Positions 52,513 to 61,827 of a stretch of 64,000 nucleotides of DNA are shown piece after piece. The stretch lies in the NCBI GenBank assembly GCA_003609755.1, contig AP017991.1:3521001-3585000 (forward strand), in the 5' to 3' direction. The notes beneath the pieces are model-generated. The model did no database searches, was not told where the DNA came from, and worked only from the letters and a program-made list of their open reading frames with translations. The stretch's first letter is position 1; every line of letters begins with the position of its first letter. The position numbers and the translations under genes were made by a program. Source of the DNA: Planktothrix agardhii NIES-204. GTDB taxonomy: Bacteria > Cyanobacteriota > Cyanobacteriia > Cyanobacteriales > Microcoleaceae.

Positions 52513-54936
52513 TTGATTCAAACAGAAACCTTAGAACTACTGGAATGGCAACGGTTATGTCGTCATTTATCCACCTTTACGGCGACAAAACTGGCTGCTG
52601 TGGCGGCGCAGCATTTACACATTCCGACAACTCCCGCAGAAACTTTGCAATTATTAGCACAAACTCAAGAAACTTACAAATTAGAACTGCGACAAAATGG
52701 TTTAAAATTTGAAGGAATTGAAGACATTAGTGTTTATTTAGAACGGGTAGAACGCCATGGAATGTTATCAGGAAATGAACTATTAGCGATTGCCACAACC
52801 TTAGCCGGAGCGAGACAATTACGGCGAATTATTAATAACCATTCCGATATTCCTATTATAACAGAATTTGTCTCAGAATTAAGAACCTATCCCGAACTAG
52901 AGCAGGAAATTTATCACTGTATTGATGAACGGGGAGATGTTGCAGATCGAGCTAGTGTTAAATTAGGGGGAATTAGAGGACAATTACGAAGTATTAGAGA
53001 TCGGGTTTATGAGATTTTGCAACATATTATTCAACGCAAATCTAACGCCGTTCAAGAACAATTAATTACTCAAAGAAGTGATCGCTTTGTAATTCCAGTT
53101 AAAGCATCTCAAAAAGATGTAATTCCTGGGATTGTTCATGATAGCTCAACAACGGGAGCGACCTTATACATTGAACCGAAATCAACAATTGATCTCAATA
53201 ATCAACTCCGACAAATTCAACGGCTAGAAAAAGCTGAAGAAGATATTATTTTACAGGGATTAAGTGAACAAATTGGGGCAGTTAAACCGGATTTAGAACG
53301 ATTATTAATGATTGTAACTACTCTTGATTTAGCTGTTGCTAAAGCTCGTTATAGTCTGTGGTTAGAAGCCAATCCTCCCCGTTTTATTGATTTAGAATCA
53401 TCAGAAGATTCAACCTTAAATTCCATCAATTTAAGACAACTCCGCCATCCTTTATTAGTTTGGCAACAACAACATGAACAGGGATTTCCCGTTGTTCCTA
53501 TTGATGTTATAGTTAATCCTAAGATTAGAGTTGTAGCGATTACCGGGCCGAATACCGGAGGCAAAACCGTTACTTTAAAAACTATTGGATTAGCGGCATT
53601 AATGGCAAAAGTCGGGTTATTTATTCCCGCTAGAGAACCCGTTGAAATACCTTGGTTTGATCAGGTTTTAGCTGATATTGGAGATGAACAATCCATTGAA
53701 CAAAACCTCTCGACTTTCTCGGGTCATATTCGCAGAATTAGCCGAATCTTAGAAGCGATTAATCCTCAAACCGAAAACCGTTTTTCTAGTTTAATTTTAC
53801 TAGATGAAGTGGGCGCAGGAACCGATCCCACCGAAGGAAGTGCCTTAGCGATCGCCTTATTACAATATTTGGCCGATCATGCTTTATTAACTATAGCAAC
53901 TACTCACTTTGGAGAACTAAAATCCTTAAAATATGAAGATGAAAGATTTGAAAATGCCTCCGTTGAATTTAACGAACAATCCTTACAACCCACCTATAGA
54001 TTATTATGGGGCATTCCAGGGCGTTCTAATGCCTTAACTATCGCCAAACGGTTAGGATTAAACCCAGAAATCATAGAAAAAGCGACGGGTTATGTGGGGG
54101 AAACTTCCGAGGAAGTTAATCAAGTAATTGCCGGGTTAGAAGCACAACGTCGTCAACAGGAAACCAAAGCTCAAGCCGCAGGTCAATTATTAAAAGATAC
54201 GGAACGTTTGCATCAGGAATTAGCTCAAAAATCAGCAAATTTAAAAGAACGAGAACGGGAGTTAAAACAAATTCAAGAAAAGGCAATTCAAGAAACATTA
54301 ATTCAAGCTAAATCTGAAATTGCCAAAGTAATTCATCGCTTACAACAGGGGACACCAAAGGGTCAAGATACCAGCCAAGCAACGGAAGCTTTAAACCAAA
54401 TTGCCGGGCAGTATTTACCCTCTAAAAAAACTACCCCAAAACTACCCCCAGAATTTAAACCCAAGGTGGGAGATCGGATTAGAATACCCCGTTTTGGTCA
54501 AACCGCAGAAGTCTTAAGTGAACCCACTCCAGAAGGTCAAATTACCGTCCGATTTGGGATGATGAAAATGACCGTTAGTTTAGGAGAAATTGAATCCTTA
54601 GATGGTTTAAAACCTGTTATTCCTAAAGCTAAAGAACATAAAAAAGAACCCATTCCCGCAAAAGAAACCAAACCCGAAAGACCGATTGTTAGAACTTCTA
54701 ATAATACCATTGATCTCAGAGGAAAACGCACTTCAGAAGCAGAAAGTGAACTAGATCGAATGTTAGGTCAAATTCATGATTTTGGAGCAATTTGGATTAT
54801 TCATGGTAAGGGAACAGGACAACTTAGAAAAGGAGTTCATGAATTTTTGACAAACCATCCTTTAGTCGAACGATTTGAATTAGCACCGCCTAATGATGGC
54901 GGAATTGGTGTTACAATTGCTTATTTAAGGAATTAA
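52513..54936 (+). CDS. mutS2: MutS2 endonuclease, Smr-type
   Basis: The 807-residue MutS2 lacks the mismatch-binding domain and acts in recombination suppression and ribosome rescue. It starts at TTG 52513, with TTGAGG as a ribosome-binding site a few bases upstream; no ATG lies near. The ATPase domain has Walker A GPNTGGKTVTLK, LLDEVGAGTDPTEGSALA, and TTHFGELKSLKY. A coiled coil (about 530-600) is followed by a KOW-like segment. A C-terminal Smr domain has IDLRGKRTSEAESELD and IIHGKGTGQLRKGV. Nothing is missing. The TTG start may lower translation. Confidence 0.95.
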   Translation: MIQTETLELLEWQRLCRHLSTFTATKLAAVAAQHLHIPTTPAETLQLLAQTQETYKLELRQNGLKFEGIEDISVYLERVERHGMLSGNELLAIATTLAGARQLRRIINNHSDIPIITEFVSELRTYPELEQEIYHCIDERGDVADRASVKLGGIRGQLRSIRDRVYEILQHIIQRKSNAVQEQLITQRSDRFVIPVKASQKDVIPGIVHDSSTTGATLYIEPKSTIDLNNQLRQIQRLEKAEEDIILQGLSEQIGAVKPDLERLLMIVTTLDLAVAKARYSLWLEANPPRFIDLESSEDSTLNSINLRQLRHPLLVWQQQHEQGFPVVPIDVIVNPKIRVVAITGPNTGGKTVTLKTIGLAALMAKVGLFIPAREPVEIPWFDQVLADIGDEQSIEQNLSTFSGHIRRISRILEAINPQTENRFSSLILLDEVGAGTDPTEGSALAIALLQYLADHALLTIATTHFGELKSLKYEDERFENASVEFNEQSLQPTYRLLWGIPGRSNALTIAKRLGLNPEIIEKATGYVGETSEEVNQVIAGLEAQRRQQETKAQAAGQLLKDTERLHQELAQKSANLKERERELKQIQEKAIQETLIQAKSEIAKVIHRLQQGTPKGQDTSQATEALNQIAGQYLPSKKTTPKLPPEFKPKVGDRIRIPRFGQTAEVLSEPTPEGQITVRFGMMKMTVSLGEIESLDGLKPVIPKAKEHKKEPIPAKETKPERPIVRTSNNTIDLRGKRTSEAESELDRMLGQIHDFGAIWIIHGKGTGQLRKGVHEFLTNHPLVERFELAPPNDGGIGVTIAYLRN

Positions 54937-54964
54937 TAGGAAACTTCCCTTTTTGATTCCCATG

Positions 54965-55095
54965 ACCCCTAACCCCCCTAACCCCCCTTGGTAAGGGGAG
55001 AATTAGATTAAACTCCTCCTTTTTAATGCAAGGAATTAGATTAAACTCCTCCTTTTTAATGCAAGGAATTAGCTCAAAGTCCCACTTTTTAAGGG
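54965..55095. repeat. Tandem 33-bp intergenic repeat
   Basis: After C-rich sequence (CCCCTAACCCCCC), a 33-bp unit AATTAGATTAAACTCCTCC... (55001-55033) recurs at 55034-55066. A third, diverged unit follows at 55067. It belongs to the 'CCCCTAACCCCCCTTAACAAGGGG' class seen elsewhere in the window. The rest of 54937-55140 holds no gene. Confidence 0.75.
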
Positions 55096-55140
55096 GGATT
55101 TAGGGGAATCTGATCTCGGATATAATAAGTGGTCTTGAAA

Positions 55141-55698
55141 ATGCTGCATTCAAATTCTATTAATGATCAAAAATCCAATACAAATAGATATGATTTAGAA
55201 CCGGAACCCAAACCCGAACAAAGGGGAAAAATCACGGTTCAACTTCAGGTATTATTACTGGCAATTGAAGCTTTAATTGGTATTCCCTTAGAAACAATTT
55301 TACAAGTCGGAAATCTGCTAAAATTAGAGCCTAATGTTCCCGACCGAATTGAATTATTGCAAAAAAAATCAGAAGAAAATCCCTTATCCCTTGAAGAAAT
55401 GCGATCGCTAGTGCCAATTATTTGTTATATTGCTCAACAGGATCAAATTTTAATTCGTCGAGCCCTGGGTTTAGTTGAACAAATGGCACAGCAAAAAACC
55501 GATTTTCGTCAAGTCACCTTGCTGCGGGAATATTTGGATACATTTAACGAAAGTTATCAACAGTGGATGACCCGACATCCTCAAACCCCCCTAGACCTTG
55601 ACACCCTAGCGATTAAATTACTAATTGACTTATTATTTTATAGTAAACCCAATAGCCATCAACAATTATGGTTAACATTAATTGATTCTCCATTCTAA
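55141..55698 (+). CDS. DUF3038 protein
   Basis: The start is the ATG at 55141 (an in-frame GTG at 55129 is an alternative), giving 185 residues. It has an acidic disordered N-terminus (about 1-30), then a helical domain with VQLQVLLLAIEALIGI, NVPDRIELL and LVPIICYIAQQDQIL. That pattern matches cyanobacterial DUF3038. The gene is followed 24 bp later by a DUF4335 gene, an arrangement I recall as conserved. The function is unknown; no membrane segment is visible. Confidence 0.7.
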   Translation: MLHSNSINDQKSNTNRYDLEPEPKPEQRGKITVQLQVLLLAIEALIGIPLETILQVGNLLKLEPNVPDRIELLQKKSEENPLSLEEMRSLVPIICYIAQQDQILIRRALGLVEQMAQQKTDFRQVTLLREYLDTFNESYQQWMTRHPQTPLDLDTLAIKLLIDLLFYSKPNSHQQLWLTLIDSPF

Positions 55699-55722
55699 TC
55701 TATCATTAACGGTCAACTTATT

Positions 55723-57192
55723 ATGATGATTATTCGACGCTATACTCCCCCAACTTGTACCTTAGAAGTCCAGGCGAAACGTCCTTTTATCTCTCGCCCG
55801 AAACAACAACCTATTTTAAAACAGTTTAAATTTAAACTCTGCTTTGATGATCCTCGTTTACCCGATGCCGATCATATTACCATTGAAGGCGATCGCAATC
55901 AACTAGAAACTCTCTCTCAAGTCATCAAAAATTATATTCAAAATCTGCTTAATTTTGCCCAAATATCAACCCATGAACCCGCAACACTTTCCCTAAAATC
56001 TTCCACTGAAAACACCCCATCATTTGTTATTTTTGACGAAACCAACTTAGAAATTAAAATTAAACCCGATGGCTTATTATACCATGATTTATTCCTAGGA
56101 AACTTATCTAAAAACTCTACTAACTTATTTATTCATCTCAGCGTTTTACAACTATTTGACCTCTCGGCTGCTTTAGAAGAATATATAACAGAATCCGAAA
56201 ATTTATCCAATCTAAAATCCCTAGAAAAAACCACCCCCGAATGGTTAAAAACAATTTTATTTATTATTATTTCTATTGGCTGTTTAACCGGGACAATTAA
56301 ACTAATAAATCTCTATCGACAACCCCAAAATCAAACCGCCACCCAACCCGCACAAACCGTTAAAATTCCGCCCCCAAATCTGGTTCCCTTACCCCCTCCA
56401 CCCAAGTTAGCACCGCTTCCCGTCCCGTCTGCACCCCCGATTCAGATTAAAGTCGTTCCCAATTTACCCCCCGTCAATACCGCCCCCCTGCCCATTCCCG
56501 CCCCTCTGTTTCCGAACCCGACAACCCCCCAAGCCATACCCGACCTGCAACCCCCACCCGATGGGTTCGTTATTATTCCCCAGGACTCTCCGGTGACAGA
56601 TGGGTCTGTACCCCCCGCACCGCCGCCCTTAACGGCCACCGTACCCCCGCCCCCACCCCGCCTAGCCGTGGCTCCAACCCAAGCGCTGCCCCCATCTCCG
56701 CCCGTAATTTTTGCACCCCAAACTATTGAATTACCCACCTTAAAAAATGCGGCTCCTCCGGTTATTTTAAACGTACCTTCTGCGGAAAATTCCTCAAATT
56801 CTTCGCCAGAAAATCCCGACCCAGATAAACAGAATTATTTGGCTCAACTGAATAAACGTCCCCCCACAATTGCCGCCACTCGTCAACAGGATACCACCCT
56901 ATTTGATCAAATTCCTCAAGTCAGTGAAGTCAGAAACTATTTTCAAAAAATCTGGTATCCTCCTAAAAATTTACAACGCACCTTACAATATAGTTTAAAA
57001 CTCAATTCGGATGGATCTTTGCAGAGTATTACGCCTGTTGGTCAACCTGCGGTTAATCGTCAAAAACAACTAGATTTTCCAGAAATTGGGAAACCTTTTG
57101 TTTCTCCCTTGGCGTCAGGAAAAACCCCTAAAATTCGTTTAGTTTTACAACCGGATGGGAGTGTTCAAGCGTTTTTAGAATCGTTGAATTAG
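55723..57192 (+). CDS. DUF4335 protein with proline-rich linker
   Basis: The 489-residue product begins IIRRYTPPTCTLEVQAK, the DUF4335 hallmark. A globular domain occupies about 1-175, followed by one transmembrane helix (about 181-205; TILFIIISIGCLTGTIKL). A Pro-rich linker covers about 210-345 and the compact C-terminal domain about 400-489. That last domain (YFQKIWYPPKNLQRTLQYSLKLNSDGSL) resembles the C-terminal domain of TonB-like proteins. The layout of soluble domain, membrane helix, Pro-rich spacer and TonB-like end suggests an envelope-spanning protein (inference). It is paired with DUF3038. Confidence 0.8.
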   Translation: MMIIRRYTPPTCTLEVQAKRPFISRPKQQPILKQFKFKLCFDDPRLPDADHITIEGDRNQLETLSQVIKNYIQNLLNFAQISTHEPATLSLKSSTENTPSFVIFDETNLEIKIKPDGLLYHDLFLGNLSKNSTNLFIHLSVLQLFDLSAALEEYITESENLSNLKSLEKTTPEWLKTILFIIISIGCLTGTIKLINLYRQPQNQTATQPAQTVKIPPPNLVPLPPPPKLAPLPVPSAPPIQIKVVPNLPPVNTAPLPIPAPLFPNPTTPQAIPDLQPPPDGFVIIPQDSPVTDGSVPPAPPPLTATVPPPPPRLAVAPTQALPPSPPVIFAPQTIELPTLKNAAPPVILNVPSAENSSNSSPENPDPDKQNYLAQLNKRPPTIAATRQQDTTLFDQIPQVSEVRNYFQKIWYPPKNLQRTLQYSLKLNSDGSLQSITPVGQPAVNRQKQLDFPEIGKPFVSPLASGKTPKIRLVLQPDGSVQAFLESLN

Positions 57193-57197
57193 GGTTT

Positions 57198-57650
57198 TTA
57201 TAGCGGTGTTTCCCAAAATTTCCCAGTTAATAAAATGTCTATATCCTGGGGAAATGGACAAACAGCAGGAAATACTGCATCATATTCAATTTGCATATTT
57301 CCCAAAGCTTCCTGATAACAATCGAGATAAATTTCTTGTAAATAATTCCTCAAACTCGGAGAGTCCCTTAGCTGTTTTTTAATATCCTGTTGCGTTCGAT
57401 AAATCGTTACTTCCCAACCTCGATAACAATCGGGTAACAGAACATAACACCGTTTTAAAGCGTGTTCAAACAACGTTGTTAACCGACTTTCTAATTCCCG
57501 TTTATCCCGCTTCCCCAAAGATTCGATCTCCTCAATTAAATTGTCCCAATCTAAATTTTCAATATTTCGAGATTTTAACTGATTAACCGTATCTTCAATC
57601 CAGAGTGCAAAATCAATATCATAAAGTGTTTTTAACGAAGTTTTGGTCAT
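57198..57650 (-). CDS. DUF29-domain protein
   Basis: The 150-residue product matches DUF29: LYDIDFALWIEDTVNQLK at the start, LDWDNLIEEIESLGKRDKRELESRL in the middle, then YRGWEVTIYRTQQ and PFPQDIDILL near the end. The family is small, soluble and abundant in cyanobacteria, with no known function. It is convergent with the DUF4335 gene, with a 5-bp gap. The 116-bp gap after it leads to the unknown operon. Confidence 0.9.
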   Translation of the reverse strand: MTKTSLKTLYDIDFALWIEDTVNQLKSRNIENLDWDNLIEEIESLGKRDKRELESRLTTLFEHALKRCYVLLPDCYRGWEVTIYRTQQDIKKQLRDSPSLRNYLQEIYLDCYQEALGNMQIEYDAVFPAVCPFPQDIDILLTGKFWETPL

Positions 57651-57766
57651 AATTATAACCTACATTTTGATTAGGATTTAATTTTAACGTAGTTGAAAAG
57701 CGATCGCCCCTGGATTTATCAATTCCCTGGTTATAGTACAGATTCGCTAAGTTGCTTAATTACAAC

Positions 57767-60124
57767 TTAACTTGCTTGGATCATTCCGTCAATATCGGAT
57801 TGAGACGCTTTTCCTTCAATTAGTTCGGCGAATAGTTTATTTAAAGATTTTTTTTGACTCACTTGGTTTAACATCACTTTTTCATTTTCAAAGTGTTTAA
57901 TTACTTGAATTGATTGTTGTTTTTCTTGAGAATCTTCTTTAAAAAAATCTTGATCAATTTCTTGAAATGTCAGCAAATAACATAAAGATAAAAAGGTATT
58001 TTGTTTATATTGATCAGTAAATTGGTTAGCGGGTTTACTCAGGAGATAGTTAGTTATTAACAAAAAATGATTTTTATAGTTAAAATTTTCAGCCTTTGAT
58101 TGAAAGTTATAATACCACAATAAAATTCGAGCATATCCCCATAAATATTGATTATTTGAGGAGAGATAATGAGAATCAAATAGACTAAAATATTGTTGCT
58201 GTTGAGATTCATTCATAGCTGTTCTCGCCAAAGTTTGTAGATATTTATAATTAAAACCACTATGATTTAAAATATTGGTATTGTTTTTAAAATCTTCAAA
58301 TTTATCATATAAAGATAAATTTTCTGAAAAACTATAAATTTTTCCAATAAATTTTATAGATTCATGAATAAACTGGTTCTGTCTAGGATAGGATTGAATA
58401 ATCAAAGCAGGAATTGTTTTTAAACTCGGATTGTTAAACATTTGTCTTAACTCTTGGATTTCAGCTTCAGAAGAAAAAACATTGATATATTGAAGACAAT
58501 CAATACCTTGAATTTTTCCGGGAATAGCTATATTAACTTGTTGTATTTTTTGAGTAATAGTGTTATAATTAATAGGTCTGGATGGATTATTAGCAAACAT
58601 TTCTAACTCAGTAAATATTTGCTCTAAAACTGGTTTTAATCTAGCAATTAGATGACTCTCACTAAATCTTTGAATTTGTTTTAAAGATTTTTCTTTTCTA
58701 GTCAAATCAATCTGTTGAGAAGGAATATAACCAAAAGATTTAACTTCTTTTTCTTTTCGATCTACCAGTTTAGAGGTAATTTTATAAGTTTCGCTAATAT
58801 CACTTACTTTAAGTTGAGGAGGTGCATCAGGTTTGAGAATAAATTTAATTTCAATATCAATATCTTCTGTACCCGGAAAGTTTTCAATAAAAATTTCATA
58901 ACTTTGAGGAACTTGATTTTTTAAATAGTCTTTACCATTAACTCGGATGGGAAGTGTTGCTGGATTAGTATTTTTAGGAATACGGAATACTTTTTCATTG
59001 GTTTCGGGGATAATTCCTGTTAATGTTTGTTGAACACCTTCATAGGAAATAGCTTGATCTGATAATTTTATCCACTGGGTGATGGGATTATTATTTTTAT
59101 CTTTGTTTCCAATTGCAAATTCAATGGTATCTAAATAAATCCCAAATAAGGGAAAATTAGAGTTTTGTTTCATTTCCCACACTCTAGGAAAAATTTGATG
59201 ATCAGAACTTACACATAAAAATTGCGGAAGTCGCTGTTTAATAATCGGAAACCGATTATATTGAGAAATTAAAATCCAGTGATAATTAGGATATGCTAGT
59301 TGTAGTTGTTCTAAAGCATAAAAATTAACTCTATTATTAATAATAATATTAATATCTGCAAGATTTAACTGGACTTGTTTATAATAAATTTGCTCAGAAT
59401 ACATAATTTCAACGATAATAGACATTGATTCTGTATTTGATTCTGAAGGTATTTGTTCAAATATTGAGATTTTTTGTAAATATTTTTGTAGATGGGCGAT
59501 CGCACTTTCTTCTAAATTACTATTCGGGAAAAAGTTAGTTAAAATTTTGATAGCAATATCTCTACAAATTTGATTGTATGTTTCAACACTATTAAAAGGC
59601 GTTTGAATCAATAACGGTTCTCTTGTATTAAGAATAGGAATTTTATTCTGATCTCGTTTCTGATCTCGTTGAATTGGAATTAAGCGATCGCATTCAAAAC
59701 AATCTAAATCTATAAATATTAACGGTTTATCAGGATTTAGATGTTTCAGTTGTTGATAATAATTCCAATAATAATAGGCACTTTGATATAAATAAGTTTC
59801 TTGGTAATTTAAAAATTGACTGGTACTTAAAGTTAATAAATCAATTGTATCTATAATAATAAATAACCGTTGTATTTCTGTTGAGGTTAACTCCTCACCC
59901 AGAAAATTATTTTTATTAGTTTTAACTTCTAACCGTTGACTACGATGATTTGAAATAACGGGATCAACTCGATAGGAAGTCATTCCATATTCTGTGATTA
60001 ATTCTTGTTTATATCTTCTGGGTAAGTTTCCCTGAGAATGAATTAACTCATCAGGATTTTGATCAAACTGATAAGCATATTGACATAATTTAATATAGGA
60101 TTCTAAATTAAATAGTTGAGTCAT
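57767..60124 (-). CDS. 785-residue protein of unknown function, last gene of the coupled operon
   Basis: I do not recognise this protein. It is soluble with no signal peptide or membrane helix. The N-terminal half is rich in aromatic residues and Gln (about 100-145, YLYQSAYYYWNYYQQL). A middle segment (about 385-470) is beta-strand-like, with IRVNGKDYLKNQ and EIFIENFPG. A helical C-terminal half ends KASQSDIDGMIQAS. No Walker, HKD, PD-(D/E)XK or HTH motif could be placed. Its ATG overlaps the stop of the PLD gene (ATGA), so it is translated with it. The DNA is noticeably A/T-rich. It is probably the sensor, scaffold or effector-specificity subunit of the module (inference). Confidence 0.85.
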   Translation of the reverse strand: MTQLFNLESYIKLCQYAYQFDQNPDELIHSQGNLPRRYKQELITEYGMTSYRVDPVISNHRSQRLEVKTNKNNFLGEELTSTEIQRLFIIIDTIDLLTLSTSQFLNYQETYLYQSAYYYWNYYQQLKHLNPDKPLIFIDLDCFECDRLIPIQRDQKRDQNKIPILNTREPLLIQTPFNSVETYNQICRDIAIKILTNFFPNSNLEESAIAHLQKYLQKISIFEQIPSESNTESMSIIVEIMYSEQIYYKQVQLNLADINIIINNRVNFYALEQLQLAYPNYHWILISQYNRFPIIKQRLPQFLCVSSDHQIFPRVWEMKQNSNFPLFGIYLDTIEFAIGNKDKNNNPITQWIKLSDQAISYEGVQQTLTGIIPETNEKVFRIPKNTNPATLPIRVNGKDYLKNQVPQSYEIFIENFPGTEDIDIEIKFILKPDAPPQLKVSDISETYKITSKLVDRKEKEVKSFGYIPSQQIDLTRKEKSLKQIQRFSESHLIARLKPVLEQIFTELEMFANNPSRPINYNTITQKIQQVNIAIPGKIQGIDCLQYINVFSSEAEIQELRQMFNNPSLKTIPALIIQSYPRQNQFIHESIKFIGKIYSFSENLSLYDKFEDFKNNTNILNHSGFNYKYLQTLARTAMNESQQQQYFSLFDSHYLSSNNQYLWGYARILLWYYNFQSKAENFNYKNHFLLITNYLLSKPANQFTDQYKQNTFLSLCYLLTFQEIDQDFFKEDSQEKQQSIQVIKHFENEKVMLNQVSQKKSLNKLFAELIEGKASQSDIDGMIQAS

Positions 60125-61827
60125 GATTTTGAACCTCTTAATGTGTTAATAATTTGATTAATTTCTTGAGAATCTGTAGTTTTATACATTAAATCATAAC
60201 TTCCTTGATGTTTCAGAGAAAAATTAAAGTTAATTCCGCCGATATAAGCGATTTTCTTTCCTAATAGTGTGATTTTGGCGTGGAGGTTTTTCCGTTTTTC
60301 AATATTGATAGTCGAATCTAAAAATCTCATTTCTTGGTCAATATAAATTATAGTATTTAAACGCTGTAATTGAGATTTTAATTCAGCAGTTGCTTGAAAA
60401 CTACGACTAAAAATTATGACTTTCCCTTCAAAACTACTTAACTCTTTTAAAAGATCATTATAATATTGAGAGGGAGTTAGTAAATTAGAATAAACTGGAT
60501 AAGATCCTTGACGATAACGTTTGACAGTTCGCAATTCAAACCCATCAAAACCCAATACAGGAATTACATGATCTCGACTAGAACATTCCCAAAAATAACG
60601 AAATACATTAATTAGTTGTTGGTGAGTTTCATTATTTTCACAGATAATTCCTGACTCTAAATTAACATCTAAACTGCCCCTTGTCAAATTCACTGATCCT
60701 AAGTAACCATAATTTTCAGAAATGCAAGTTTTTAAATGAAATGCACCGCTTCTGATCTTAACTTTAGCATCTAATAATTGACGTAGACAATCTTTTTTGC
60801 GTTCATCAGCACGTTTAAAATGTTCAGGTAAATACTTAGAAATCGTCACTTGTTGATCAATTCTATCCACAACTTCATCCCGCAAATCTGTTAATATCAA
60901 GACTCCTTGCGGTAGAGTTGCTGATTTTTCACAAATTTGATTAATTAATGCTTCATCTTCGAGGATATAGCTAGAAATTAGTAAAAAATTCTCCGCTTGA
61001 GCAATTATTTTTTGAAATAGGTCACGATTTTTTCGACTGATAATAACTTTATTGATAGGAGAAAGATTAGATTTTAGAGTCATAGTTTCAGGAAAATGAC
61101 TAACAATAATTTTATAATGCTCTTGATATTCTTGAATCAATTGTTGAGTTGATTCTGACTGATCAGAAATATCCGTATTTCCTGCTCGTAAACTGATCAT
61201 TGCTTCCCTTAAACTCAAGGGTAATTCTTGCCAATTTATCCCTAATCTTAATTGGTGATTAATTCTAAAAACTGCCTCCTGAGTATCAACGTTTCTCAAG
61301 AAGCGATCAATTTTTTGATAATTGGGTAAATTCTGCCAAAAAGTTTCCGCTTCTTGCCATATTTTTTCAGCTATTTCTAATGATAACCCCGGATAATAAG
61401 GTTGATCTAAAATAACAGTATAACGACCCTCCTGTTGAGTTTCATTGCCATTAAACAGAGGAAATTGAGGATCATCTGCTAACAAGTCCAAGGTAATTTC
61501 TGAACTAATAAATTTATAAATATAACGGTTAGCAACGCATTTTTTTAAGTTAGACTCCCTAGGAAATAATAGTTTTAAACTAGAAAATTGATAAAGTTGA
61601 TCATCTTGAGTGACTCCATTAGCAATTTTTAATAAATCCGTTAAGACTGAATTAGGGATGAATTGTAACCCAAAAGATTGACGTAAAAGCTGCGGTGTTC
61701 GTCGATGAGTTTGGGTAGCAACTGCTTGAATTTCTTGTAATAATTGCCATAAAGATACATCGGATAAAAGGTTTCCTTCTACCAACTGACGGTAAAATGT
61801 TCCCTGAATTTGATAATGGATTTTCAT
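60121..61827 (-). CDS. Phospholipase-D-fold protein with two HKD-like motifs
   Basis: The 568-residue product has an N-terminal region of no known family (1-260) and a C-terminal PLD-fold half. Motif one is H364-L-K366, followed by GSVNLTRGSL, with Glu in place of the usual Asp. Motif two is H516-A-K518, followed by GGINFNF. PLD enzymes of this kind include bacterial nucleases (Nuc) and defence proteins such as DrmC. Two motifs in one chain would make a complete active site. The gene overlaps its upstream helicase neighbour by 4 bp and its downstream neighbour by 4 bp. Nuclease activity is inference. Confidence 0.85.
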   Translation of the reverse strand: MKIHYQIQGTFYRQLVEGNLLSDVSLWQLLQEIQAVATQTHRRTPQLLRQSFGLQFIPNSVLTDLLKIANGVTQDDQLYQFSSLKLLFPRESNLKKCVANRYIYKFISSEITLDLLADDPQFPLFNGNETQQEGRYTVILDQPYYPGLSLEIAEKIWQEAETFWQNLPNYQKIDRFLRNVDTQEAVFRINHQLRLGINWQELPLSLREAMISLRAGNTDISDQSESTQQLIQEYQEHYKIIVSHFPETMTLKSNLSPINKVIISRKNRDLFQKIIAQAENFLLISSYILEDEALINQICEKSATLPQGVLILTDLRDEVVDRIDQQVTISKYLPEHFKRADERKKDCLRQLLDAKVKIRSGAFHLKTCISENYGYLGSVNLTRGSLDVNLESGIICENNETHQQLINVFRYFWECSSRDHVIPVLGFDGFELRTVKRYRQGSYPVYSNLLTPSQYYNDLLKELSSFEGKVIIFSRSFQATAELKSQLQRLNTIIYIDQEMRFLDSTINIEKRKNLHAKITLLGKKIAYIGGINFNFSLKHQGSYDLMYKTTDSQEINQIINTLRGSKS

